From Candidatus Scalindua sediminis (GTDB lineage Bacteria; Planctomycetota; Brocadiia; Brocadiales; Scalinduaceae), in assembly GCA_008636105.1 (NCBI GenBank), contig VSDH01000001.1, positions 1-64,000 on the forward strand: a DNA stretch of 64,000 nucleotides, read 5' to 3'. Below are positions 1 through 9,273 of this stretch, in pieces (the stretch's first letter is position 1; the number at the start of each line of letters is the position of its first letter). The notes beneath the pieces were generated by a model. It ran no database searches, was not told where the DNA came from, and worked only from the letters and a program-made list of their open reading frames with translations. The translations under genes and the position numbers were made by a program.

Positions 1-1
1 G

Positions 2-547
2 GAAGATGCGGAGAAAATCGTTAAAAACCTGCCATGCTCAAAAGGTGGAACCGTAGACCAGTATCTAACTAAAAAGGCGCAGGTACCGGCAGTAGAGGAT
101 TTGGGGTGGAACGTGTACCCGAGGAAAGACGGCTTTGAAGTTGAACGTTTATTATTACTCGACCAGAGAATGTCATTGGAATATAGATGGCACGTTGACC
201 TAAAAGGAAAGGCAAGCCCTGTCAATGGTAAGGCGATAGGAGTTACTGCACAGAGCTATGCAGAAGTTAAGCCTGATGCTGAACGTCCGAAAAAAGCCGT
301 TGCCCCTCCACGGCAATACGAGATAGGGTACACCATAAGATTGCACAACCCCTCCGACACGACCGTTGCGATACACAAAGACGAATCACTCGGTGATATA
401 ACAAACATATTTACAAATGGGATCAATGCGGTGATTATGGAATCTAAGAAATTCCCTGATAAACCAATAGCATACAAGGTTCGGATACTCTTAAAAGATG
501 GTAGTAAATATGTGGGCTGGATACCCGGGAATATCATTTCTCGATAG
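2..547 (+). CDS. Hypothetical protein, 5' end outside window
   Basis: The reading frame is open from base 2 to a TAG stop at 545-547, so the gene begins upstream of the window and only its last 181 codons are visible. A TTG at 101 is in frame, but the preceding codons are equally coding-like, so I do not treat it as the start. The visible part has no signal peptide or membrane segment. It carries a Pro/Lys-rich linker around APPRQYE (codons about 98-105), followed by a segment resembling a small beta domain and ending VGWIPGNIISR. I do not recognise the family. It is followed by a non-coding stretch and tRNA-Leu. Confidence 0.6.
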   Translation, partial: EDAEKIVKNLPCSKGGTVDQYLTKKAQVPAVEDLGWNVYPRKDGFEVERLLLLDQRMSLEYRWHVDLKGKASPVNGKAIGVTAQSYAEVKPDAERPKKAVAPPRQYEIGYTIRLHNPSDTTVAIHKDESLGDITNIFTNGINAVIMESKKFPDKPIAYKVRILLKDGSKYVGWIPGNIISR

Positions 548-839
548 AAATGACAACTATCGCCTTATTATAATAAACCTGCATGGCCTTGCCATAGTCA
601 GCAAGACGAACATGAGCATTGCTTACCAAACCATAGTGGCAAACCATCGTGTCCCTACGGGGCTGTCACACCCCTTGACGAGCAATGTTTTGTGCCAATT
701 TTGTGTCAATAAATCTGTAAACTAAATATATGTTAATTTATCTAAGTTGGTTTAAGTAATAGGAATAAATTATTTAAGTTACATATTTTCAAATGATTAG
801 ATAGCTAAAACACCATATTCACACCCTACAGCCTATTAC
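548..839. other. Non-coding stretch with dyad symmetries
   Basis: I see no convincing gene here. The first half (about 575-700) is rich in short inverted repeats. CATTGCT near 615 can pair with AGCAATG near 680, enclosing a smaller GC hairpin around CCCTACGGGG. The second half is AT-rich and probably holds the promoter of the downstream tRNA. A structured RNA or the remains of a repeat are both possible. Confidence 0.3.
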
Positions 840-923
840 GCCGAAGTGGCGGAATTGGCAGACGCGTTAGGTTCAGGACCTAATGTCCGCAAGGATGTCG
901 GGGTTCGAATCCCCGCTTCGGCA
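840..923 (+). tRNA. tRNA-Leu (anticodon CAG)
   Basis: A class II tRNA of 84 nt. The 7-bp acceptor stem GCCGAAG/CTTCGGC closes the molecule. The anticodon loop TTCAGGA sits on the stem TTAGG/CCTAA and gives anticodon CAG. A long variable arm (about 872-900) and the T-loop GTTCGAATCCC follow. The discriminator base is A and the CCA end is not encoded. Confidence 0.95.
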
Positions 924-1008
924 TATTTTGTTGTAAAAAGCTTTTAACTATTGTATATATTAATACTTAGATTAATTCATTGATCCTCATAATCTTTCGT
1001 GTTACGAA

Positions 1009-1066
1009 CTGCCAGTATGACACTCTCAAGTACTTGTGAAATATTGGATAGCTGTCATACTGGCAG
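1009..1066. repeat. Long perfect inverted repeat upstream of groEL
   Basis: CTGCCAGTATGACA at 1009-1022 is exactly mirrored by TGTCATACTGGCAG at 1053-1066, giving 14-bp arms around a 30-nt spacer. It lies about 220 bp upstream of groEL, between it and tRNA-Leu. It does not match the CIRCE heat-shock operator (TTAGCACTC-N9-GAGTGCTAA). No T-run follows, so it is not a typical terminator. It could be an operator, a cruciform or a small palindromic mobile repeat. Confidence 0.6.
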
Positions 1067-1282
1067 GAGTATTAATAAAGTTTTTCCCCCGATAAAAAAC
1101 AAATTTTAACTTTTAGAATAAAATGTGTTATGATTTGTTAATATCATACATCTTAGAGTAATATTAAAGCCGGAAAGGGTTGCAATTTGTTGGTATATCA
1201 TCCATTAGGCATTTCTTTTGCGATATTTATGCCTTTACAAAACTTGTCTTTAGATTATTCAGGAAAAGGAGGGTTTTAAAAG

Positions 1283-2926
1283 ATGGCCGATAAGAAAAAG
1301 ATTGTGTTCAATCAGGAGGCCTTTGATGCACTAAAAAAAGGTATAGATCAGCTCGCTTCGGCGGTCAAGATAACCTTAGGCCCAAGAGGTAGAAATGTGA
1401 TATTACAAAAGAGTTTTGGAGCACCGACAATAACCAAAGACGGCGTAACAGTTGCAAATGAGATTGAACTCGAGGATCATATGCAAAACATAGGTGCTCA
1501 AATGGTAAAATCTGTTGCTGCAAAGACCAGTGATGTTGCTGGTGATGGTACCACTACTGCTACTGTACTGGCAGAATCCTTATTTCTGGAGGGTCTGAAG
1601 AATGTTGTTGCCGGGGCAGATGCTATGTCGATTAAACGTGGTATTGAAAAAGCAGTTAATAAGGTAATAGAAGCCTTAAAGGCAATTAGTATTCCCGTAA
1701 AAGGTAGAAAAGAAATAGAGCAAGTCGGCACAGTATCGTCAAATCATGATGTTGAGATAGGCAAGATAATTGCCAACGCGATGGAAAAAGTAGGCAAAGA
1801 CGGCGTTATTACGGTTGAGGAGGGAAAGAGTTTACAGACCGAATCAACATGGATCGAAGGCCTGCAATTTGACAAGGGATATCTATCCCCGTATTTTGTA
1901 ACAGATCCATCAAAGATGCAAGTTATATTGGAAGACCCTTATATACTCATTCATGAGAAAAAGATTTCAGCTGCAAAGAATTTGCTGCCTATTTTAGAAA
2001 AGATTTCACAAAGAGGAAAACCCCTCCTGATAATTACAGAAGATATTGAAGGAGAGGCATTAACCCTCTTGGTAGTCAATAAACTCCGTGGGACATTAAA
2101 ATGTGCAGCCGTTAAGGCACCGGGATTTGGTGACAGAAGGAAGTCAATGATGCAGGATATTGCAATACTTACTGGGGGTCAGGCAGTCCTCGAAGATCTG
2201 GGTATTAACATAGAAAATATAGAACTCAAAGACCTGGGAAGGGCTAAAAAAATTGAAATTGATAAAGAAAATACGACCATTATCGAGGGTGCAGGCAGTA
2301 GCAAGGAAATCCAGGGCAGGATAGGACAAATCCGAACGGAAATAAAGGCTACTACTTCAGACTACGATCGTGAGAAATTGGAAGAAAGACTTGCAAAGTT
2401 AACGGGTGGCGTGGCACTGATTAATGTTGGTGCAGCAACTGAGAGTGAAATGAAAGAGAAAAAAGCCAGAGTAGAAGATGCCTTACATGCCACCAGAGCA
2501 GCAGTTGAAGAGGGAATCCTGCCTGGCGGAGGAGTGGCATACATTCGTGCAATTGATAAGTTGAAGACCCTTAGGCTTAAGGGGGATGAATCAATAGGAG
2601 TTGATATCGTTCGCAGGGCATTATCTGCACCTCTAAAACAAATTGCCGAAAACGCAGGTGCTAATGCAGCAATTGTCGCTGAAAATATTGCCAATGCCGA
2701 AGGAAATAAAGGTTTTGATGCAACTTCAGGTAAATATTGCGATATGGTTAAGGAAGGGATAGTTGACCCAACTAAAGTAGTAAGAACGGCACTTATAAAT
2801 GCTTCAAGTATCGCAACACTTTTATTAACCACTGATGCTTTGATTGGAAGGGTACCTGAAAAGAAAAAGATGCCACCTGCGCCGTCTGGTGGTGGAGGTT
2901 ATGGTGGATACGGAGATATGTATTAA
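1283..2926 (+). CDS. groL: Chaperonin GroEL (Hsp60)
   Basis: This is the 60-kDa chaperonin that forms the ATP-driven folding cage in the cytoplasm. The 547 residues align over the full length of the family. The nucleotide-binding segment [10 protein letters not shown] is near residue 87, the apical domain lies in the middle, and the tail is the Gly/Tyr-rich [12 protein letters not shown] in place of the usual GGM repeats. A strong Shine-Dalgarno (AGGAGGG at about 1269) precedes ATG 1283. No groES lies directly upstream or downstream, which is unusual, since groES-groEL is normally an operon. A terminator follows, so the gene is probably transcribed alone. Hsp20 and Lon genes downstream make this a proteostasis locus. 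Confidence 0.97.
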   Translation: MADKKKIVFNQEAFDALKKGIDQLASAVKITLGPRGRNVILQKSFGAPTITKDGVTVANEIELEDHMQNIGAQMVKSVAAKTSDVAGDGTTTATVLAESLFLEGLKNVVAGADAMSIKRGIEKAVNKVIEALKAISIPVKGRKEIEQVGTVSSNHDVEIGKIIANAMEKVGKDGVITVEEGKSLQTESTWIEGLQFDKGYLSPYFVTDPSKMQVILEDPYILIHEKKISAAKNLLPILEKISQRGKPLLIITEDIEGEALTLLVVNKLRGTLKCAAVKAPGFGDRRKSMMQDIAILTGGQAVLEDLGINIENIELKDLGRAKKIEIDKENTTIIEGAGSSKEIQGRIGQIRTEIKATTSDYDREKLEERLAKLTGGVALINVGAATESEMKEKKARVEDALHATRAAVEEGILPGGGVAYIRAIDKLKTLRLKGDESIGVDIVRRALSAPLKQIAENAGANAAIVAENIANAEGNKGFDATSGKYCDMVKEGIVDPTKVVRTALINASSIATLLLTTDALIGRVPEKKKMPPAPSGGGGYGGYGDMY

Positions 2927-2973
2927 TATCAAAGTCCTACTAATAACAAGGGCTTAATGCAGAAACTCTTAAT

Positions 2974-3010
2974 AAAAAGCCGGTCCAGAGGCTCTGGATC
3001 GGCTTTTTTT
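2974..3010 (+). terminator. Intrinsic terminator of groEL
   Basis: A long near-perfect stem is formed by AAAAAGCCGGTCCAGAG (2974-2990) and CTCTGGATCGGCTTTTTTT (2992-3010), with one internal mismatch. The descending arm ends in seven T residues. It sits 48 bp after the groEL stop and separates it from hsp20-lon. Confidence 0.9.
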
Positions 3011-3022
3011 ATTGAATGGGTT

Positions 3023-3051
3023 TTATAAACCTGCTATATTTAGGTTTATAA
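3023..3051. promoter_or_regulatory. Operator-like dyad upstream of hsp20-lon
   Basis: TTATAAACC (3023-3031) and GGTTTATAA (3043-3051) are perfect inverted 9-mers separated by 11 bp. They sit 58 bp before the hsp20 start in an AT-rich region. The geometry suits a dimeric repressor of the heat-shock genes. The same motif is not visible in front of groEL, so I cannot name the regulator. Confidence 0.45.
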
Positions 3052-3108
3052 TTTAAATATAACTTTTGGTTTTAAATAAGTATATACGACAGGGAGAATG
3101 AGAATACA

Positions 3109-3558
3109 ATGGCCTTTATGTCAAACGAATTAACGCAGAAATTAATGGCGAGGCACAGCAATATAGAAAAACTTTTCGAAGAATTCCTTTTGATGACTAA
3201 AAGTTATGATATTACCTCATCAACACCGTGGCAACCTCCTACCGATGTATACGAAACAGGAAAAGATATTATCATAAAAATGGCCGTTTCCGGCCTTAAA
3301 CCTGAAGATATATCTGTGGTCTTTTCTGATTACTTTCTTACCGTAAGCGGTATAAGAAACGATACTTCGGCCCACCAGAAGATATGTTTTTATCAAGTAG
3401 AGATAAGATATGGATATTTTGAAAGAAAAATAAAGATTCCACAATATGTTGATGCGAACAATATCCAGGCCACATACGAGGATGGGTTCATAGTCATAAT
3501 CATTCCAAAGGCTGAAAAAGTTTTTACTTCAACAATCGCTATTAAAATAGCATTCTAA
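3109..3558 (+). CDS. Small heat-shock protein, Hsp20/alpha-crystallin family
   Basis: This is an ATP-independent holdase that keeps unfolding proteins soluble. The 149 residues have the expected short N-terminal arm (about 1-40) and an alpha-crystallin domain (about 41-140). That domain opens with PPTDVYETGKDIIIKMAVSG and contains the EDISV and GYFERKIKIP strands. The usual C-terminal I-X-I anchor is only loosely present (IAIKIAF). ATG 3109 follows a GGGAGAA Shine-Dalgarno; ATG 3118 is an alternative start. The gene ends 13 bp before lon, so the two are very likely co-transcribed, linking a holdase to a protease. Confidence 0.88.
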   Translation: MAFMSNELTQKLMARHSNIEKLFEEFLLMTKSYDITSSTPWQPPTDVYETGKDIIIKMAVSGLKPEDISVVFSDYFLTVSGIRNDTSAHQKICFYQVEIRYGYFERKIKIPQYVDANNIQATYEDGFIVIIIPKAEKVFTSTIAIKIAF

Positions 3559-3571
3559 TTTATTAAAAAAG

Positions 3572-6019
3572 ATGAAAATCAAAAAGGACAATTCAAAAAA
3601 ACCAGAGGGGTTAGAGCCAGATACGCCAAAGCTCCCCGGGATTATCGAACCAGAAACAATAAAGCTTCCCGAAGAGCTACCTGTTTTAGGTCTTAAGGAC
3701 GTGGTAGTTTTCCCACAAATGGTTACTGCACTAGGTATTTCTACAGAAAAAGAACTTAAACTGCTTGATAATGTTTTAGCATCAAATAGATTTGTAGCGC
3801 TAGTTGCACAAAAGAGCCAGGAAAAAGAAAAAGTGGATCCATCAGACCTTTATGAGTATGGAACAGCTTCTGTAGTATTGCAAATGTTAAGAATGCCCGA
3901 TAATACTGCAAAGATGCTGGTGCAGGGCATATCAAGACTGCATATTGAAAAAATTATTGAAACGGAACCCTTCTTTAAGGCAAAAGTAAAAGTATTAGAA
4001 GACACTCTTGATGAAGAGGACGTTGAGACTGAGGCATTAGCAACTAATGTTAAGAATCAATTTTCGCGTATGGTATCCATTTCTCCCAACTTACCAGAAG
4101 AATTAAAGATAGTTATTGTCAACATCAGCAATCCCGGTAGGCTTGCGGATTTAGTATCTTCCCATTTAAACATTAGTGTCCCGGAAAAACAAGGAATACT
4201 GGAAGCGTTAAATGTTAAGGAAAGGTTACAGAAGATAAATACATTCATAAATAATGAGATGCAAGTACTCGAACTCGCAGGCAAGATACAGTCGCAAGTA
4301 AAGAGCGAAATGGAGAAGGGGCAACGTGAGTTTTACCTGCACCAGCAACTCAAGGCAATACAAGACGAACTCGGGGAAGGTGATGAACAGGCGGTTGAGG
4401 TAAAAGAATTGAGGGGAAAGTTAAAGAAAGCAAAGCTGCCTAAAGAAGCCCAAAAGGAAGCTGATCGTGAACTTTCCCGCCTTTCAAAAATGCACCCTTC
4501 ATCAGCAGAATACACTGTAGCACGTACATATTTGGATTGGTTAATCACCCTACCATGGGCAATTTCTACTGAGGACAATCTTGACATATCAAGCGCTCAA
4601 AAAGTGCTGGACGAAGATCACTACAATCTGAAAAAAGTTAAGGAAAGAATCTTAGAATATTTAGCAGTCAGGAAGCTAAAGAAAGATATGAAAGGTCCTA
4701 TTCTTTGCTTTGTTGGCCCACCGGGAACAGGAAAGACCTCTGTCGGTAAATCAATAGCTAAAGCAATGGGGAGAAAATTTGTCAGAATGTCACTGGGGGG
4801 CATAAGGGACGAAGCTGAAATTCGCGGTCACAGGCGCACGTATGTTGGTGCACTACCCGGAAGAATTATACAGGGCCTTCGCAAGGCAGCCTCGAATAAC
4901 CCTGTTTATATGCTGGATGAAATAGATAAACTGGTAGCAGATTATCATGGAGACCCTTCTTCCGCATTGTTGGAAGTATTGGACCCGGAACAAAATTTTT
5001 CATTTTCAGATCACTATCTTGACGTAGCATTTGATTTATCAAAGGTAATGTTTATTACAACGGCAAACATTCTTGATACAATACCACCTGCTTTAAGAGA
5101 CCGAATGGAAGTTCTGGATTTGCCCGGTTATACTACCGATGAAAAATTGGCAATCGCAAAACAATATTTAATCCCAAAACAATTTGAAGCTCATGGTTTA
5201 AAGAAGAAAAACTTAAAGATTATGGACGATGCTATTAAGTCCATAATAAGCGATTATACCAGAGAAGCAGGTTTGAGAAATCTTGAACGTGAGATTGGCA
5301 CCGTTTGTCGAAAGGTCGCAAAAGAAGTTGCTTCAGGTAAAGAAGGCATAGTCGAAGTGAATGCTGAAAATATTAATAAATTTTTAGGTCCTGTTAAGTT
5401 CTTTGCTGAAGTTGCAGAAAGAACGATCGAGTCGGGGGTAGCAACCGGCCTTGCGTGGACTCAATCCGGAGGAGAAATATTATTTATTGAATCTACAAGG
5501 ATGCCGGGAAGTGGAAAACTGACCTTAACCGGTCAACTTGGAGACGTTATGAAAGAATCTGCTCAGGCCGCTATGAGTTACGTCCGTGCAAGAGCAAAGG
5601 AATTAGGCATTTCAATAAAGGACTTCTCTAAGTATGACTATCATATCCATGTCCCTGCAGGAGCTATTCCAAAGGATGGTCCTTCTGCAGGTGTTACCAT
5701 GGCAATATCTCTGATATCATTGTTCAGGGGAGAGCCCACAAAATCTTATGTCGCTATGACGGGTGAAATAACCTTAATGGGTAGAGTCCTACCTGTTGGG
5801 GGGATTAAAGAAAAGGTCTTATCAGCGAAAAGAGCAGGTATTACCACCGTCATACTGCCAAAGAGAAACGAAAATGATTTAGTAGAGGTGCCGGAAAAAG
5901 CAAAGGAAAAGATGACATTCCAATTTGTGGAAAAGGTAGACGAAATGCTGCCCTTTATATTTAAAACTGCAAAACAAACAAAAGAAATCAAGGAACAAGA
6001 GTTGTCAACTGTACATTAA
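3572..6019 (+). CDS. lon: ATP-dependent endopeptidase Lon
   Basis: This cytoplasmic AAA+ protease degrades misfolded and regulatory proteins. At 815 residues it has the full LonA plan. The N-terminal substrate-binding domain starts with LPVLGLKDVVVFPQM and is followed by a coiled region. The AAA+ module has Walker A GPPGTGKT near residues 381-388 and Walker B VYMLDEIDK. The protease domain has the catalytic Ser in PKDGPSAG (Ser705) and Lys in GGIKEK (Lys746). The first 20 or so residues are a charged Lys/Pro-rich extension before the conserved domain. It lies 13 bp downstream of hsp20 and converges with the sensor gene on the minus strand. Confidence 0.97.
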   Translation: MKIKKDNSKKPEGLEPDTPKLPGIIEPETIKLPEELPVLGLKDVVVFPQMVTALGISTEKELKLLDNVLASNRFVALVAQKSQEKEKVDPSDLYEYGTASVVLQMLRMPDNTAKMLVQGISRLHIEKIIETEPFFKAKVKVLEDTLDEEDVETEALATNVKNQFSRMVSISPNLPEELKIVIVNISNPGRLADLVSSHLNISVPEKQGILEALNVKERLQKINTFINNEMQVLELAGKIQSQVKSEMEKGQREFYLHQQLKAIQDELGEGDEQAVEVKELRGKLKKAKLPKEAQKEADRELSRLSKMHPSSAEYTVARTYLDWLITLPWAISTEDNLDISSAQKVLDEDHYNLKKVKERILEYLAVRKLKKDMKGPILCFVGPPGTGKTSVGKSIAKAMGRKFVRMSLGGIRDEAEIRGHRRTYVGALPGRIIQGLRKAASNNPVYMLDEIDKLVADYHGDPSSALLEVLDPEQNFSFSDHYLDVAFDLSKVMFITTANILDTIPPALRDRMEVLDLPGYTTDEKLAIAKQYLIPKQFEAHGLKKKNLKIMDDAIKSIISDYTREAGLRNLEREIGTVCRKVAKEVASGKEGIVEVNAENINKFLGPVKFFAEVAERTIESGVATGLAWTQSGGEILFIESTRMPGSGKLTLTGQLGDVMKESAQAAMSYVRARAKELGISIKDFSKYDYHIHVPAGAIPKDGPSAGVTMAISLISLFRGEPTKSYVAMTGEITLMGRVLPVGGIKEKVLSAKRAGITTVILPKRNENDLVEVPEKAKEKMTFQFVEKVDEMLPFIFKTAKQTKEIKEQELSTVH

Positions 6020-6152
6020 CAAACCTTAGAAAAATCCAATTGATGCAGCACCAGGATATACTAAACAAGTCCGTTTTCCTGCCGATCTATTTCTCATCCG
6101 TGGCCAGGGTATCTTTTTCAGGAGCAACACAAAGGGGCCTGATAGTAATTGA

Positions 6153-7178
6153 TCAGGTTTCGGTTTCTTCTACAGATTCTGAGATTTCGTGTCTGTCTTC
6201 TCTTCTTTTTGCTAAATAGAGGTATGCAATAGCTATTGCACCAATTGTGGATGCAATTATTATTAGTCTCATCTCTACGGAGTGGATGACGCTGAATGCC
6301 TCTTTTTCGTCTATCTCTGCCAGAAGTACCCAATCGACAAATTTAAGATTCAGTGGTGTATATGCACTTAGTACTGGAACACCACGATAATCGTCCACAA
6401 TCTTTGTGCCAGTATTTCCATCAAATGCTTCGCTTGTTGCCTCTGTATCCACCTCTTTTTGAAGTATTGTTGGCTCTTCAGAAAATCTGGAATTCGATCG
6501 CATAAATCCATCATCACCTACCAGGTACATTTCTCCTGTTTGCCCCAGCCCTGCCCTGCGAGTTAACATAGCATCCAGATGAGAGAAAGGGATTTCTATT
6601 ACTAAGACACCTAAAACAACTTGATTGCCGTAGATGGGTGCAGCAAAGTAAGCGGTAAATTCTTCTATCCCATCATGCCATGTATAGTCCTCAAAGGTTA
6701 CTTCCTCCATACCTCGCCTGAATACCTGGGCCATACTAAAGCGCTTATACTTGCCCGTAAGCAAATTAGTCCCTGTATATTCGTCCTTCTTTGCGGAATA
6801 TACCACATCACCATCTCTGTCAACAAAGAATACGTTTATATAACCATAATCAGAGACGTAATGGTCCATTAAGGGTTGATAGGTGCCTACAGTTTCAAGA
6901 TATTTGGTACTCTCGAAGCCAGAAGTACTAAAAGCCCTTGATAATCGAGTAAGACCCTGAGCAATTATGGGGTTTCTTGAGAGGACGTCTACATCGCCAA
7001 ATCTCTCCTCGAAATAATTTTCTATCTGATTATTTAAGAGCTCTCTGGCAGTGATTAAGTGATTGAATGCCTTCTCTTTTATGGCTGACTTAAAAGCACT
7101 ATAACTAAAAAGGGGTATGGCAATTAAAAAGATAAGAAGAGCTATTCCAAATACAGAAAATACCTTTTTGGCTGTCAT
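6153..7178 (-). CDS. Membrane-anchored dCache-type sensor protein without output domain
   Basis: The protein has 341 residues. An N-terminal membrane helix (about 7-29) leads into a large extracytoplasmic region with a double-Cache fold, recognisable by DYGYINVFFVDRDGDVVYS, the AAPIYGNQVVLGVLVIEIP strand pair and GQTGEMYLVGDDGFMRSNS. A second helix (about 302-322) is followed by only about 19 charged cytoplasmic residues. Such Cache modules normally feed a HAMP, kinase, cyclase or chemotaxis domain, but the frame ends here and nothing continues downstream. It may act with a separate partner or be the remnant of a larger receptor. No clear Shine-Dalgarno precedes the ATG. Confidence 0.7.
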   Translation of the reverse strand: MTAKKVFSVFGIALLIFLIAIPLFSYSAFKSAIKEKAFNHLITARELLNNQIENYFEERFGDVDVLSRNPIIAQGLTRLSRAFSTSGFESTKYLETVGTYQPLMDHYVSDYGYINVFFVDRDGDVVYSAKKDEYTGTNLLTGKYKRFSMAQVFRRGMEEVTFEDYTWHDGIEEFTAYFAAPIYGNQVVLGVLVIEIPFSHLDAMLTRRAGLGQTGEMYLVGDDGFMRSNSRFSEEPTILQKEVDTEATSEAFDGNTGTKIVDDYRGVPVLSAYTPLNLKFVDWVLLAEIDEKEAFSVIHSVEMRLIIIASTIGAIAIAYLYLAKRREDRHEISESVEETET

Positions 7179-7214
7179 CAGTTTTTACTTAACCATGTAA
7201 AACGAAACGGTAAC

Positions 7215-7232
7215 ACCCCGCTGGGCGGGGGT
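7215..7232. repeat. Short GC-rich hairpin
   Basis: ACCCCGC (7215-7221) pairs with GCGGGGGT (7225-7232) in an otherwise AT-rich spacer between two divergent genes. It resembles the cores of the longer GC palindromes found elsewhere in the window (for example 12420-12440). It lacks a T-run. Confidence 0.4.
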
Positions 7233-7425
7233 ACAATGGCTAACCCTCCTGTTGCGTGAAAATTCCCTCCAAAATATAACATTGATGGCAAAATTTCTCC
7301 ATCAAAAAATATTCGAAAACTTATTCCTTTACAGTTTACATAGAAAGTAGTAGGAAAAATATTTTATAGTAAGTATTCCATTTCTACCATTTTTATTCGC
7401 AATATTATACTATTTTTAATAAAAT

Positions 7426-8787
7426 ATGTTTATGTCCATTATGCGTCTTACACTCATAGTCGGGATTGTGCTTACGATCTTCCCACTCCGCGTAATAGCG
7501 ACTGGAGAAGAGGAGAATGTGGGAGAGAAGATCAAGGAGGCAATTACGATCTTCATCGGCGGAAGCAGTCGTGAACGAGTTGGGGCTGCCGGGGATCTCG
7601 CTATGTTCAAGCCTGAAGACCTTATTACCTACAGAGCATGGGGGCCTTTTACGAAGGTTCTCAAGGAGGTTGATTCTCCGCAAGTGCAGCAGGCGGTGGT
7701 TGAAGCACTGGGAGTACAGGGAAGTGACGCATCTGAATTTGATAAACGAAAAATCATCGACCTAATCGTCAAAACCATTAAGAATGAAAATATGCATTCG
7801 GTAGTAAGAGCAAGGGCCATAGTCATAATCGGCCCTCTCATGTCAAGAGTTGACGCTCAATATAAAGGTATGAAAACTAAAAGTTATGGAAGAGGCATAA
7901 TCAGTCCTCTTGAGTCAAAAGATGTCAGCGAGCGAGGATTGTTAGGATCTTACCTCGAAAAGCAGCTCGACGCGAATGATACCATTCTCTCTAAGGCCAT
8001 TATGGAAACACTCAACCTGTGGAACTGGGACCTGGGCGCCCATATTTGGAAGAATGTGATTACAGATGACCCGGGCCCTCGCAGGCGAGCTATCAAGGCC
8101 CTCAAGAATCAGATAATTCTAAAAGGCCGGAAAATTAGCCCGGTGGAGGCAAGAGACCTCCTCTATATCATAGATAATGATCAGAGAAATAAAGACCTCC
8201 GTATTGATCTTATTAACCTGCTGACGTTTGCCGTAAAGAACGGGTCAAAGATTAACATAGCAGATACGCTGGACAGGATAATAAAGAGGAACACTGACAG
8301 CCAGGTTACGCTTGCTGCTGTTAACGCTATTGGCAGAACTGGTGATCCGAACCTCATGAGGCTGCTTCTCAAGGTCTTCGATAAGTACAAAGATAATGGA
8401 GATGCAGAAAGCATAGTGATACGCTCAGCAACCTGTTCAGCCGCAGGCGACTACATTACACTCCCCCGCAAGTATGAGGGATACTTCGTCAGATACAGGA
8501 GGAACTTCGAGAAGCTCTCCGAGATGCTCGTTGAAGCATTGATAAAGGATAATAGCAGCCTTGTTCGTAAGGAGGCTGCATACGCCTTGGGCAACATGAC
8601 GAGCAAAAAGTTCGATCGTAGAAAACCAGTTGCTGCCCTTATTGAGGTAGTCAACGACCCTGATCAGTCCGTGGCTAAAGCTGTACTTGACAGTTTGAAG
8701 TTCCTTACCGTTCAGGACTTCGGCAAGGATACCAAAGCCTGGCAGAGATGGTACCAGGCAAACCAGCGCGATCTCATTGCAAAATGA
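7426..8787 (+). CDS. Secreted HEAT-repeat protein
   Basis: The 453 residues begin with a signal peptide (hydrophobic stretch about 7-23, cleavage probably after VIA). The mature part is made of alpha-helical HEAT/PBS-lyase-like repeats of about 30-40 residues. Examples are VQQAVVEALGVQGS, VTLAAVNAIGRTGDPN and LVRKEAAYALGNMTS. Such solenoids mediate protein-protein contacts and have no catalytic residues, so the partner is unknown. The protein should act in the periplasm or outer envelope. No good Shine-Dalgarno is visible, and ATG 7426, 7432 or 7441 are all possible starts. GC content is higher than in the neighbouring genes. Confidence 0.75.
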   Translation: MFMSIMRLTLIVGIVLTIFPLRVIATGEEENVGEKIKEAITIFIGGSSRERVGAAGDLAMFKPEDLITYRAWGPFTKVLKEVDSPQVQQAVVEALGVQGSDASEFDKRKIIDLIVKTIKNENMHSVVRARAIVIIGPLMSRVDAQYKGMKTKSYGRGIISPLESKDVSERGLLGSYLEKQLDANDTILSKAIMETLNLWNWDLGAHIWKNVITDDPGPRRRAIKALKNQIILKGRKISPVEARDLLYIIDNDQRNKDLRIDLINLLTFAVKNGSKINIADTLDRIIKRNTDSQVTLAAVNAIGRTGDPNLMRLLLKVFDKYKDNGDAESIVIRSATCSAAGDYITLPRKYEGYFVRYRRNFEKLSEMLVEALIKDNSSLVRKEAAYALGNMTSKKFDRRKPVAALIEVVNDPDQSVAKAVLDSLKFLTVQDFGKDTKAWQRWYQANQRDLIAK

Positions 8788-9258
8788 GCTTCGCACTCGA
8801 AGGAACAGCAAATATTATTACCTGACCAATTCACCAAATATCCTGCCAGCAATTCATGGGTTCATCATGATCCATATCAACCAACATCGAACGGCTCAAA
8901 CCTGAAGAGAAACCATACTTTCATCAAATCTCACTGGATTGCTTAGAGAAATTAGTTGAGTGCCTGCCCGCCCCCAATGCTTCCTTGCGGAAGCAAGGAA
9001 TGGGGGCGGGTGTCCCCTTTTTGCTGTTTATCATGTTGCTGAAAATAATTCAAGAATTATAGTAGCAAACTATCTACTCAAATCAATACAAAATAGGAAT
9101 GATGCCTGACATGTATGGTTTGGTGTGGGATAATTCATACACAAGAGTAGTTGAGAAATGGAGAAAATGAAATATTTTTGGTGTGTGAGGGGTTAAGATT
9201 ATTGAGAATATTCCGATAATAATGTGTTAAATCACTTATTTTATGTCTTATAGCTTGA
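8788..9258. other. Intergenic region with one GC palindrome
   Basis: There is no supportable gene in these 470 bases. The only clear structure is the GC-rich palindrome at 8967-9010. The remainder after 9020 is AT-rich and presumably carries the promoter of the small gene starting at 9274. Confidence 0.5.
8967..9010. repeat. GC-rich palindromic repeat (REP-like), copy 1
   Basis: CCCGCCCCCA at the left end is mirrored by TGGGGGCGGG at the right end, enclosing a second dyad (TGCTTCC-TTGC-GGAAGCA). Related palindromes occur at 11411-11451, 15356-15413 and 32558-32602, sharing the outer CCCCCA/TGGGGG and an inner TTCCTTGC or CTTGC core. It forms a very stable hairpin but has no T-tract. Confidence 0.7.
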
Positions 9259-9273
9259 ATGGAGGGATATAAG

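Noticed and set aside
498-725. Plus-strand ORF of 75 codons overlapping the end of the first gene
   Set aside because: It overlaps the last 50 bp of the unknown gene in another frame, has no ribosome site, and covers the inverted-repeat region; nothing in its translation looks like a protein.
1009-1066. Possible CIRCE heat-shock operator before groEL
   Set aside because: The arms (CTGCCAGTATGACA) and the 30-bp spacer do not match TTAGCACTC-N9-GAGTGCTAA.
2362-2832. Antisense ORF of 156 codons inside groEL
   Set aside because: It is a shadow of the groEL frame on the opposite strand, Ser/Ala/Thr-rich as such shadows are, and has no promoter or ribosome site.
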